In this document: piece by piece, positions 55,793 through 64,000 of the stretch
Position numbering within the stretch: position 1 is the first letter of the stretch
How the letters are laid out: each line of letters starts with the position of its first letter
NCBI GenBank assembly: GCA_943787535.1
Contig: CALSMU010000004.1
Coordinates: 248,001 to 312,000, forward strand
Reading direction: 5' to 3'
From: an uncultured Flavobacteriales bacterium
GTDB lineage: Bacteria > Bacteroidota > Bacteroidia > Flavobacteriales_D > Parvicellaceae
DNA length: 64,000 nt
The notes under the pieces: model-generated
Database searches by the model: none
What the model saw: only the letters and a program-made list of their open reading frames with translations
Told to the model about the DNA's origin: nothing
Made by a program: the position numbers and the translations under genes

Positions 55793-58700
55793 TTGTTTTC
55801 ATTGAAAAAGGATAAAAAACATATTCAATATTGGGTAATATCAATCATGTTATTGTTTGTTAATCTTTTGGTTATTGGGCAAAACTTGCCCAATTCTTTG
55901 AGAGTTAAAAAAATTAAAATAACCTCCGACAGCACTCTTTTGGATAGTTTAAGTATTGTGCCAGGTTCGGTAATTGTTCAGGTAAATAATCAACTTGTGC
56001 GTGATACCGACTACCTGCTGTTACCGATAAAATCAATTTTGGTCTGGCGTACTCCAATCAAAGGTGAGGTGGTAATAACTTACCGGGTTTTTCCAGTAAA
56101 TTTTAATCAGACATATTTTTATAAGGACACCAATTCCATATTTCACCATGGGGATAATTCACCAATTCCTTTTCGTTTTTCCACCTTAAATACACAATCG
56201 GATATATTTAATATGGGAGGATTAAATAAATCAGGAAGTATATCGCGTGGTGTAATGTTTGGAAATAATCAAGATTTATCAATCAATTCTAATTTGAATT
56301 TACAGTTATCTGGAAGAATTTCCAATAACATTTCGATTTTAGCATCTGTTACAGATGATAACTTGCCGATTCAGCCTGAAGGAAATACTCAGCAGCTGCA
56401 GGATTTTGATCAGGTTTTCATTCAATTATTTTCTGATACATGGAGACTTACTGCAGGTGATTTTTGGATGAAAAAACCTGAGGGATATTTTTTGAATTAT
56501 AACAAAAGAGCACAAGGAGGTGGGTTCACTAAAGTGACAAATAATATACTTGAAAAGCATAAAAACGCCGACACTATTATGTCTTTTGTTGAGAATAGGT
56601 TTAGTGCAGCAATTTCGAAAGGAAAATTTGGTCGCAACGTAATTCAAGGAGTTGAAGGGAACCAAGGCCCTTATAGGTTATCAGGCGCAGAAAACGAGCA
56701 ATTTATTATAGTTCTTAGTGGTACAGAAAGAGTTTATATAGACGGAAGGTTATTAACTAGAGGGCAGGAGAATGACTACATAATTGATTACAATACTTCA
56801 GAAATAGAGTTTACCCCAAAGCAATTAATTACCAAAGATAAAAGAATCACCATTGAGTTTCAATATTCAGATAAAAACTATGCACGTTCCGTAATTGAGT
56901 CAAGTAACCTTTTTAAGGTGAATGATTGGAAGATTCATTTAAATGTTTATTCCGAACAGGATAGCAAAAACCAACCTTTACAGCAGGATTTGATTCAATC
57001 AGAGAAAGACTTACTTGCTCAGGTTGGTGATGATTTACTAGCAGCAATTGCCCCTAGTGCAGATAGTGTTGGATTTACTTCCGATCAGGTTCTATACAAA
57101 AAAGTAGATTCTTTGGGCTATGATCCCGTTTATGTGAACTCCAGCAATCCGGACAGTGCATACTACAGATTGATATTTTCGAATGTTGGTATAGGAAATG
57201 GGAATTATATAGAAGAAGGTTTTAGTGCCTTTGGACGTCTTTATAAGTGGATTGCTCCAGACACTTTAGATGGTGTTTTGGTTTTGAACGGAACATATGA
57301 ACCTGTCAGAGTGCTTGCAACTCCTAAAAAGCGTCAAATGATCACTGCTGGGTTTGAAAAAAAATTTTCAAAATATAGTAGATTGTTTTTTGATGCCGCC
57401 GTTTCAAATGAAGACTTGAATACTTTTTCGCCACTAAGCTCAAATGATAATACTGGGTATGCAATAAAAGCATCATTTAATACTATTAAACCGATGTTTT
57501 CCTCGAAAAAATGGAAGTTTAAATCTGCTATAGATTTTGAAACACAGTCATCTAATTTTAAACGAATAGAGCGCTTCAGGACGGTTGAATTTCAACGAAA
57601 TTGGAATGTGCAATCGATTGAGAATCTAAAGGATCAGTATAATGGTGTAGTGTCATTAGGTTTGCTAAACAGTGAGGCAGGTTTGATTCAATATGATTTT
57701 ACAACTTATCAAATTACGGATATATATTCAGGATATAGAAATATGCTAAAAGTTGACTGGAAAAAATTTGTAAATGCAAAAATCAATGCTAGTTATTTAA
57801 ACACGCAGGGTGTCAATCAAACTTCTTTCTTAAGACATAAGTCTGATATTTCTAAACAATTTGGATTTGTTAGAATTGGGTTCAAGGATGACCATGAAAT
57901 GAACTTATTCAAAACGGGAGATTCACTTTGGAATAATAGCTATCAATATTATGACTGGGAGGTCTATATTCAAAACCAAGACTCGAGTAAAAATAAGTTT
58001 AGATTCTTTTACAAAGAACGCTTGGATAAGTATACAAGCAATAACAGCATAGATAATGCTGCTTTAGCAATGAACCCAGGGGTTTCTATTGACCTTAATA
58101 GAAATCCAAATCATCGTTTTGGGGTTAGATCTATGTATCGTGTTTTAGAAATTAAAGACTCGGTTCTGACCTCTATAAAACCTGATAATACACTTTTAAA
58201 TAGAATTGAATACAATATGAAGATACTTAAAGGAGCGGTTCGAACTTCTACGTTTTATGAAATCGGTAGCGGTTTGGAGTTGAAGAAAGTATTCGCATAT
58301 ATAGAAGTGCCAGCTGGTCAAGGTGTATATACTTGGATAGATTATAACGATGATAATATTAAAGATTTAAGTGAATTTGAAATAGCCGCATTTTCGGATC
58401 AAGCAACTTATATACGCGCTTTTACACCATCTAATGAGTACGTGAAAATATTTTCGAACCAGTTCAATCAAGTAGTGAGTTTAAATCCTCGATTCATCAT
58501 AAGGTCAAAAAAAGGAATAGGAAAATTTATTAATCGATTCAATACACAAACTGCTTTGCGAATAGAGAGGAAAACATCACTACAAGACATATTGGAATTA
58601 ACAAACCCATTCATAACGAATGTTTCCGATACAGCATTACAATCTTTAAGCTCTTCATTTCGGAATTCAGCATTTTTTAACCGTTCCAATCCTAAATTTG

Positions 58701-59293
58701 GATTGGAATATACATACCAGGAGGTGAAGAACAAGTTACTTTTGGTAAGTGGGTTTGATGCGAGGGAAAGGGCCACCCATCAAGAAAAGATACGATGGAA
58801 TATAACACGCAAAATTACTTTGCAGACTTCGACTGAGCAAGAGGTGAAAATAAATAATTCTGAATATGCTCCCAATAAAAACTATAAGTTGATTAATACT
58901 TCTTCGGAAGTGAAGTTTACTATTCAGCCTTCTACTGTTTTTCGAACATCTTTTTCAGGTAGTTATAGGGAGAAGTTGAACATGATAGAGTCAGGAGGGC
59001 AAGAAGCTTTCATAACTGATATTGGCTGGAATTTGAAAATGAATCAATTAAAAAAGGGTGTTATTAATGCTACCCTAAATTATATCATGATTAATTATGT
59101 TGGAGAGTCGAATACTTCAGTTGCATTTGAGATGTTGGAAGCACTTCAGCCAGGAAATAATATTACTTGGAATTTGTCTTATCAACGAACGTTAGCAAAC
59201 AATCTTCAACTGACTGTCAATTATATGGGTAGGAAAACAGAAGAAAACAATGCAATTCATACGGGTGGAGTTCAGGTAAGAGCGTTTTTTTAA
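55793..59293 (+). CDS. Very large outer-membrane beta-barrel protein, unknown function
   Basis: A 1166-residue protein. A signal/anchor lies at about 15-35 (WVISIMLLFVNLLVIGQ). A conserved block at about 150-230 reads SGSISRGVMFGNNQDLSIN, NNISILASVTDDNLPIQPEG and NTQQLQDFDQVFIQL, then TAGDFWMKKP. I recognise this block from other giant Bacteroidota envelope proteins. The rest is long beta-hairpin sequence typical of a large barrel, ending GGVQVRAFF with a terminal Phe as in outer-membrane proteins. SprA-type translocons are much larger (over 2000 residues), so this is not SprA itself. The start is TTG at 55793 or 55802. It is monocistronic. No function is known to me. Confidence 0.78.
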   Translation: MFSLKKDKKHIQYWVISIMLLFVNLLVIGQNLPNSLRVKKIKITSDSTLLDSLSIVPGSVIVQVNNQLVRDTDYLLLPIKSILVWRTPIKGEVVITYRVFPVNFNQTYFYKDTNSIFHHGDNSPIPFRFSTLNTQSDIFNMGGLNKSGSISRGVMFGNNQDLSINSNLNLQLSGRISNNISILASVTDDNLPIQPEGNTQQLQDFDQVFIQLFSDTWRLTAGDFWMKKPEGYFLNYNKRAQGGGFTKVTNNILEKHKNADTIMSFVENRFSAAISKGKFGRNVIQGVEGNQGPYRLSGAENEQFIIVLSGTERVYIDGRLLTRGQENDYIIDYNTSEIEFTPKQLITKDKRITIEFQYSDKNYARSVIESSNLFKVNDWKIHLNVYSEQDSKNQPLQQDLIQSEKDLLAQVGDDLLAAIAPSADSVGFTSDQVLYKKVDSLGYDPVYVNSSNPDSAYYRLIFSNVGIGNGNYIEEGFSAFGRLYKWIAPDTLDGVLVLNGTYEPVRVLATPKKRQMITAGFEKKFSKYSRLFFDAAVSNEDLNTFSPLSSNDNTGYAIKASFNTIKPMFSSKKWKFKSAIDFETQSSNFKRIERFRTVEFQRNWNVQSIENLKDQYNGVVSLGLLNSEAGLIQYDFTTYQITDIYSGYRNMLKVDWKKFVNAKINASYLNTQGVNQTSFLRHKSDISKQFGFVRIGFKDDHEMNLFKTGDSLWNNSYQYYDWEVYIQNQDSSKNKFRFFYKERLDKYTSNNSIDNAALAMNPGVSIDLNRNPNHRFGVRSMYRVLEIKDSVLTSIKPDNTLLNRIEYNMKILKGAVRTSTFYEIGSGLELKKVFAYIEVPAGQGVYTWIDYNDDNIKDLSEFEIAAFSDQATYIRAFTPSNEYVKIFSNQFNQVVSLNPRFIIRSKKGIGKFINRFNTQTALRIERKTSLQDILELTNPFITNVSDTALQSLSSSFRNSAFFNRSNPKFGLEYTYQEVKNKLLLVSGFDARERATHQEKIRWNITRKITLQTSTEQEVKINNSEYAPNKNYKLINTSSEVKFTIQPSTVFRTSFSGSYREKLNMIESGGQEAFITDIGWNLKMNQLKKGVINATLNYIMINYVGESNTSVAFEMLEALQPGNNITWNLSYQRTLANNLQLTVNYMGRKTEENNAIHTGGVQVRAFF

Positions 59294-59300
59294 AAGACGA

Positions 59301-60236
59301 TCAAAACTGCTCCAACGTCTCGATTCTTTTTTCGATAGGAGGGTGTGTTGCAAACAAACCTCCTAGACCTCCCAAAAAGTTCTTTTTTGTATTATCGATA
59401 TACATTTGTTCAACATCTTTGCAAGGGATACCTTCGATTTTAGAGTTTCCAGAAATTTTTCGCAGAGCAGAAGCTAAAGCTAGTGGTTTCTTTGTCATTT
59501 CTGCAGCACCTGCATCAGCCATGTATTCTCTTTTTCGCGAAAGTGCAAATTTGAACATAACTGTAAACAAATAGGCTAATAAAGATACAGCTAATACTAT
59601 TAGCATTAACCTTCCATCTGTTTTCTTGTTGCTGCCTCTTCCTCCATATAATACGCTCCTAAATGCTACTTGTATTATAAATGAAATAATTCCAACAAAT
59701 ATGATTGAAATAATAAGCAATCGAACATCCTTGTTTCTTATATGCATTAACTCATGTGCAATAACACCTTCTAACTCATCATCCTCTAGTTTGTCAATTA
59801 TCCCTTGGGTTAATGTTACTGTATAACTGTTCTCGGTAATTCCGCTAGCAAATGCATTTAAAGCGTCAGTCTCAATTACATTTACTTTTGGCATTTTCAT
59901 ACCTTTCGACATACAAAGATTTTCGACCAAATTATACACACGCATATTGTCTTTGCGGCTCAATGTATGCGCCTTGGTGGCCGCTTTAATCATGTGCTTC
60001 TGAAACAGAAATGCAATTATGAACCAAACGGAAATAGCAATAAGAACAAAAGGAGCGAATTCCATGAATATGGAGTTGGCTAACCCTATTGGGTCAGTGT
60101 TGTAGCTGTCCAGTTTCATTAAGATGAATATTACTAGCCAGATACTCCCTAGTATGACAGCAGGAAAAGCTATCAACAATAAAATTGATCGAAAGTTGTT
60201 TCTAGAAATTTGCGTCTGTAAGCCTATGTATTTCAA
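59301..60236 (-). CDS. htpX: HtpX-like M48 family zinc metalloprotease
   Basis: A 311-residue membrane protease for damaged membrane proteins. It has N-terminal helices (about 18-90), the zinc site GVIAHELMHIRNKD near residue 163, two more helices, and the third zinc ligand region SRKREYMADAGAAEMT near 240. It ends with the usual FATHPPIEKRIETL. The start is TTG, 12 bases after the end of lemA, and the lemA-htpX pairing is frequent across bacteria. Confidence 0.92.
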   Translation of the reverse strand: MKYIGLQTQISRNNFRSILLLIAFPAVILGSIWLVIFILMKLDSYNTDPIGLANSIFMEFAPFVLIAISVWFIIAFLFQKHMIKAATKAHTLSRKDNMRVYNLVENLCMSKGMKMPKVNVIETDALNAFASGITENSYTVTLTQGIIDKLEDDELEGVIAHELMHIRNKDVRLLIISIIFVGIISFIIQVAFRSVLYGGRGSNKKTDGRLMLIVLAVSLLAYLFTVMFKFALSRKREYMADAGAAEMTKKPLALASALRKISGNSKIEGIPCKDVEQMYIDNTKKNFLGGLGGLFATHPPIEKRIETLEQF

Positions 60237-60248
60237 TGCACGTAAGTC

Positions 60249-60821
60249 TTAAAAGTTAATTTCTGGAGCTTTGTCCAAATTTTCTCTTTGTGCAACACCT
60301 AAGTCGAAATAAGGTTGTTCTTTAAAACCGAACATTCCCGCAAGAATGTTATTTGGAAATTTTTGCACAGCATTATTCATTTCTCTAGTTGCAGAATTAA
60401 AGTATCTTCTTACCGCCGCCAGTTTGTTTTCTATATCCGACATTTCTTCTTGCAATTGCATAAAGTTTTGATTTGCTTTTAAATCTGGATATGCCTCCAT
60501 CTGCATGTTAAAACCAGACACAGCAGATGTTAAAGCAACTTCAGCAGCTATTTTATCATTAACCGTATTAGCCATTACAGCTTTTTGACGTGCCTTGGTT
60601 ACAGCAGTTAAAACACCTTCTTCGTGGGATGCGTATCCCTTAACGGTAGCAACTAGTTGTGGGATCAAATCATGTCTTTGCTTTAATTGCACATCAATAT
60701 CTGCAAAAGCATTTTCTCTATTGTTTTTAAATTGGACTAATTTATTATAAATTGAAACGAACCATAATGCAATAATTACGCCTACTCCAATTATTATCCA
60801 TATTGGGTTTATACTATTCAT
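60249..60821 (-). CDS. lemA: LemA family protein
   Basis: A 190-residue protein with one N-terminal helix (WIIIGVGVIIALWFVSIYN) and the family motif VQFKNNRENAFADIDVQLKQRHDLIPQL, then ARRY-like VRRYFNSATREMNNAVQKFP. It forms a helical bundle outside the membrane helix. Its role is not settled, but its link to HtpX here suggests a shared envelope quality-control function. Confidence 0.93.
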   Translation of the reverse strand: MNSINPIWIIIGVGVIIALWFVSIYNKLVQFKNNRENAFADIDVQLKQRHDLIPQLVATVKGYASHEEGVLTAVTKARQKAVMANTVNDKIAAEVALTSAVSGFNMQMEAYPDLKANQNFMQLQEEMSDIENKLAAVRRYFNSATREMNNAVQKFPNNILAGMFGFKEQPYFDLGVAQRENLDKAPEINF

Positions 60822-60924
60822 TTTTTTGAGTTTTTTTTAAGTAATGTAGGTAAATATAGGAAATTTCTTTACAATGTTTGTTCTAATGATTTTCTCGAGT
60901 ACAGGGTTTCTAAAAATTAATCGG

Positions 60925-62781
60925 TTAAATATTTTTAACAAAATCTCGAAAAACTTTTTTATGCAAATCTAGGTCCATATTAGCAGAAAGAGCTACTCGT
61001 GCGATGTAGTCTTTGTCACCTTCTTTAGTCGTTCCTTGCGTAGATGTAGCTGGTATGGTCCAATAACAACCTTTTAGTTGCCCATAACTAACACAATACT
61101 TACTTTCATTAGGGATTTTGGTAATCATTAGATTGATTAATTTCAAATTCAATTCTCTTTTATAAATTTCTCTTTCTTCATGATTATTCCCTTTAGTAGG
61201 TAGGTCTAATGAAAATACAGAGGGAGTGAAACTTTGTGCAGCCAGTTCTTCAGAAACAAAATTAATTTTAGCAGTTGGTAAAGTTTCTTTGATGAAGTTT
61301 ACAAATTCGCGCGTGTTTTTATACGCATCACTGATTCTTTGAAGCATTGAAGGCAATTGTTTTGCTAGTATTTTATATTGAAGGTCGGTAGCTTCGTTAT
61401 CACATAGTTCTAGATGCAATTCAATTTTATCTAGTAAAGCAGTAGTCAATTTATTTCCTACACAATAACCCGCAGTGCATTGCCCTCCGCTGGGGAATTT
61501 AGATCCACTGGCATAAGAAATGGTTCTAACTGAAGAGAGTATTTTTTCTTCACCTAAAAAGAGCACATTAGGACAAAAAGTTTGGTCCAAAATAAAAACG
61601 GGATCGATAGCCTTTTCGCCAATTTTAGTTGAACGTACTTTACTTAGAACATCTCTCAATTGGTTAAGGTCTGGAACTTCAACTCTAGGGTTGGTTGGGA
61701 TCTCAGCGATAATATAGGGTATGGCATCTTCTTTAGCGATTTTATCTAAAACGATTTCAATGCTTTGAACCATATCATGGTCACCATCTACGGGTAAATC
61801 CACCACCTCTACATTTTCAATACAAGCAGCAACACGTCTTGCTTGATCGTTGGTCCCACCATAACAATTAGGAGGAACAACAAATTTAATCGGCTTTCCT
61901 TTATGATTTTCTTCTGCATAATCTATCAGTCCCATCATAATAGCATATTGGACAGACAGTCCACTAGAACCAACCAATGCTTTGGTAGGTGCACCGGTAA
62001 TTTCTTTAATAGCTGCTATAGTATCTGCTTTGTCAAGCTCCACAGTAGTTGTATGTGTCGCTACAGAAGATGGGGTTACCAACTCTTTTAATGCGGAAAG
62101 TGCATTAATCGGTGTAATTGCAATGGTCTCTCTTCTTCTTACGTGCTGTATTTCGGATATGTAGCTTTCATTTTCTTCGCCGTTTACCAATAATACACTG
62201 CCAAAATCTGCATGTAAATTGAGAAAGAAATCAACATTTTCATTGGTGTCAAAATTGCAAATTTCTCCTTGTTGTGAAATGAAAATATTACTGCCATCAA
62301 AAGCTAAAATATCTGATGCCTTTTTCACCTGTTTCAATTCAAAATTATAGCCGTAAACATCCTTGATTACTTTTGCGTTGAAAAAATCCGGTATTGTTTC
62401 TGCATAAAAGATTTGCGTGTTTCTACTTGCTAATAAGTTTTTTCTTAAAATGGCTAAAATAGGTGTCGTCTTGGACGAAAAACTGATTACATTTTCTGCC
62501 TTGGTATTATTTAAGTTCGCAATTGCCCATTCTAAGACGCAGGATAATGGGTGGCCCAGTCGTATATAGTCATATGCAGTGCGCAATTCATTGAGCGCAG
62601 ACGGTTCAGAGTTATTGTCGTTATAAAGCTTTTCAAATTGGTCTAAAAACTCAATTTTGGCTAAACTTTCATCATAAATATCTAATCGATGGGTTGTTAA
62701 GTTTAGCCAGTCAGTTGGCATATTTTTTAACACCTCTTTAATATAATTTAGCATTTTATCGTCTTGCATAATTTTCGCCAT
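60925..62781 (-). CDS. Large PLP-dependent enzyme of the Cys/Met metabolism superfamily
   Basis: A 618-residue protein. The PLP-binding core is in the C-terminal two thirds: KALVGSSGLSVQYAIM near 265, DQTFCPN with the cofactor Asp near 400 and ISYASGSKFPSGGQCTAGY with the Schiff-base Lys near 435. The first 220 residues form a domain of its own (DWLNLTTHRLDIYDESLAKI). This is about 220 residues longer than a standard cystathionine enzyme such as that at 46.4 kb, so the two are not redundant. The reaction is probably carbon-sulfur bond making or breaking. The exact substrate is unknown. Confidence 0.8.
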   Translation of the reverse strand: MAKIMQDDKMLNYIKEVLKNMPTDWLNLTTHRLDIYDESLAKIEFLDQFEKLYNDNNSEPSALNELRTAYDYIRLGHPLSCVLEWAIANLNNTKAENVISFSSKTTPILAILRKNLLASRNTQIFYAETIPDFFNAKVIKDVYGYNFELKQVKKASDILAFDGSNIFISQQGEICNFDTNENVDFFLNLHADFGSVLLVNGEENESYISEIQHVRRRETIAITPINALSALKELVTPSSVATHTTTVELDKADTIAAIKEITGAPTKALVGSSGLSVQYAIMMGLIDYAEENHKGKPIKFVVPPNCYGGTNDQARRVAACIENVEVVDLPVDGDHDMVQSIEIVLDKIAKEDAIPYIIAEIPTNPRVEVPDLNQLRDVLSKVRSTKIGEKAIDPVFILDQTFCPNVLFLGEEKILSSVRTISYASGSKFPSGGQCTAGYCVGNKLTTALLDKIELHLELCDNEATDLQYKILAKQLPSMLQRISDAYKNTREFVNFIKETLPTAKINFVSEELAAQSFTPSVFSLDLPTKGNNHEEREIYKRELNLKLINLMITKIPNESKYCVSYGQLKGCYWTIPATSTQGTTKEGDKDYIARVALSANMDLDLHKKVFRDFVKNI

Positions 62782-62902
62782 TAAATATGGCCGGCAATAT
62801 ACATTAATTAGTTTTTTTTAAAAGGAATACCAGTTATTTTGTTACATTCTATTGTACGTTTTTTATTCCCATAAAACTTATTGTTTTGAGAATACTCTCC
62901 AC

Positions 62903-62932
62903 AAAAAAAGCCTATCTATGATAGGCTTTTTT
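62903..62932 (-). terminator. Terminator of the cold-shock gene
   Basis: GCCTATC and GATAGGC form a perfect 7-base stem with loop TAT, flanked by seven A and six T. It could act in either direction, and lies 27 bases beyond the stop of the minus-strand cold-shock gene. Confidence 0.88.
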
Positions 62933-62958
62933 GATACAAATATGTTAAAAGTAATTTA

Positions 62959-63150
62959 TTAAACTACTTTCACATTTACTGCACTTAATCCTTTAGGACC
63001 TTCTTCAATATCAAAGTTTACTTTGTCCCCTTCGTTGATTTCATCAACTAGGCCATTTGCATGTACAAATACATCTTTGTCTCCTTCTTCTGGAATGATG
63101 AATCCAAATCCTTTGGAATTATTGAAAAATTTTACTGTTCCGTTACTCAT
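62959..63150 (-). CDS. cspA: Cold-shock domain protein
   Basis: A 63-residue single-stranded nucleic-acid-binding protein. RNP1 is KGFGFI and RNP2 is VFVHA, and the opening MSNGTVKFFNNSKGFGFI is the family standard. It acts as an RNA chaperone. A complete promoter lies at 63175-63205 and a strong terminator downstream, so it is a single-gene unit. The leader is short (about 18 bases), unlike the long thermosensing leader of E. coli cspA. Confidence 0.97.
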   Translation of the reverse strand: MSNGTVKFFNNSKGFGFIIPEEGDKDVFVHANGLVDEINEGDKVNFDIEEGPKGLSAVNVKVV

Positions 63151-63174
63151 GATAATTAATTATAAATTTAGCCG

Positions 63175-63205
63175 CAAATATATATTTTTATTACAAACCA
63201 TACAA
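63175..63205 (-). promoter_or_regulatory. Promoter of the cold-shock gene
   Basis: On the minus strand TTG (63203-63205), 20 bases, then TATATTTG (63175-63182). This is the best-spaced promoter in the window. Confidence 0.7.
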
Positions 63206-63387
63206 ATATGTGCCTGTGAACATAGCCTTTACATAAATTCAATCGTTATTTTATTGAAGTATTTTTCTGTGTAGTATTTTGACATTCTTCGGCAACAATT
63301 AATTAAGTTGCGTTTAGATTAAATGGGAATGCAATCTATTCAGGGTGCCACTTCTTTTTTTTCGAACGGAAAGCAATTGTGTTCAGT

Positions 63388-64000
63388 CTAATCTAACTTT
63401 AAAACTGCTAAAAATGCTTCTTGTGGAACTTCTACACTCCCCACCTGACGCATTCGCTTTTTCCCTTTTTTCTGTTTTTCTAAAAGCTTCCGTTTACGGG
63501 AAATATCTCCGCCATAACATTTTGCAGTAACGTCTTTACGTAAGGCCTTAATCGTTTCTCTCGAAACTATTTTAGCCCCAATTGCTGCTTGAATAGGGAT
63601 TTCAAATTGCTGCCGGGGTATAAGCTCTTTCAATTTAGTACATATTTTTTTACCCAAAGAATACGCATTACTCCTGTGCACTAATGCTGATAATGCATCC
63701 ACTTGATCGGAATTAAGAAGTATATCGAGTTTAATCAAATCAGATCTTCTGTAACCAATTGGATGATAGTCAAAAGAAGCGTAACCTTTAGAAACGGTCT
63801 TTAACTTATCATAAAAATCAAATACAACTTCTGCCAACGGCATGTCAAAACTAATTTCAACTCTATTTTGGGTAAGATAAACTTGGTTGGTTAGTTCTCC
63901 TCTTTTCTCAATACACAAACTCATGATTTGCCCAACGTAATCGGATTTTGTAATAACCTGAGCTTTTATGTAGGGTTCTTCAATATAGTTTAATTTTGTT
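63388..64000 (-). CDS. lepA: Elongation factor 4 (LepA), C-terminal part (5' end outside window)
   Basis: About 203 residues of the C-terminal domain are visible. The frame is open to the right edge of the window ([23 protein letters not shown]), so the GTPase domain lies outside. LepA-specific features are [10 protein letters not shown], a domain rich in basic residues ([18 protein letters not shown]-like stretch) and the conserved tail [28 protein letters not shown], ending [13 protein letters not shown]. LepA acts on ribosomes in translation. The ATG at 63924 is internal. Confidence 0.95.
   Translation of the reverse strand, partial: TKLNYIEEPYIKAQVITKSDYVGQIMSLCIEKRGELTNQVYLTQNRVEISFDMPLAEVVFDFYDKLKTVSKGYASFDYHPIGYRRSDLIKLDILLNSDQVDALSALVHRSNAYSLGKKICTKLKELIPRQQFEIPIQAAIGAKIVSRETIKALRKDVTAKCYGGDISRKRKLLEKQKKGKKRMRQVGSVEVPQEAFLAVLKLD

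Overview
The window is a chromosomal stretch of a low-GC Bacteroidota bacterium, most like a free-living member of the Flavobacteriales. The sequence supports this in several ways. Six genes, two of them broken, encode C-termini of the type IX secretion system (T9SS) type A sorting kind, and one encodes a gliding-associated type B C-terminus next to a PorP/SprF protein. Many genes are preceded by the Bacteroidota -7 promoter box TAnnTTTG instead of an E. coli-type -10 box. The ATP synthase beta and epsilon genes form a separate atpD-atpC pair, and OmpA proteins carry thrombospondin type 3 repeats. I saw no integrase, transposase, CRISPR array, restriction system, rRNA or tRNA. This is core and envelope genome, not an island.

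Layout. 0-3 kb: 3' half of secA, a terminator and a convergent DEAD-box helicase. 3-5.7 kb: a large OmpA-family outer-membrane protein. 5.7-10.9 kb: a leftward vitamin B12 uptake operon behind a cobalamin riboswitch (DUF4465/BtuH-like protein, second surface protein, BtuB-like TonB receptor, BtuG-like propeller lipoprotein). 11-18 kb: a membrane protein, a frameshifted T9SS cargo, two MORN-type lipoproteins, a Lon-N-domain protein, a glycosyltransferase and a response-regulator remnant. 18-23 kb: two membrane proteins, PorP/SprF and its SprB-repeat partner. 23-28 kb: a large anchored protein, sufS, a CPBP protease and a small Asp-rich lipoprotein. 28-33 kb: a leftward operon of two LytTR regulators and a propeller-type histidine kinase. 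33-37 kb: two T9SS cargos (one frameshifted) and an alpha/beta hydrolase. 37-42 kb: radA, a decayed outer-membrane protein gene between two terminators, atpDC and ribF. 42-48 kb: an LRR protein, a lipoprotein, a secreted M43 protease and a trans-sulfuration PLP enzyme. 47.6-51 kb: ArsC-like protein, EamA transporter, then yicC-gmk-nadD with yicC frameshifted. 51-59 kb: lipoproteins, an unusual beta-repeat membrane-anchored protein, an OmpA/coiled-coil lipoprotein, an orphan peptide-binding lipoprotein and a 1166-residue outer-membrane protein. 59-64 kb: lemA-htpX, a large PLP enzyme, a cold-shock gene and the 3' end of lepA.

How the genes work together. The B12 operon is the clearest functional unit: a riboswitch controls four overlapping genes that would capture cobalamin at the surface and pass it through a TonB-dependent channel. 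Two of its surface proteins carry T9SS C-termini, not lipid anchors. Housekeeping clusters (atpDC, yicC-gmk-nadD, lemA-htpX) are ordinary.

Five loci show broken reading frames (about 12.0-12.2, 17.7, 35.4, 38.7-39.2 and 49.2 kb). The one in yicC, normally an intact core gene, suggests that some of these are sequencing errors. The 17.7 and 38.7 kb loci look like genuine gene decay. The least explained intact genes are the beta-repeat protein at 51.95 kb, the 1166-residue barrel at 55.8 kb and the anchored propeller protein at 23.2 kb.
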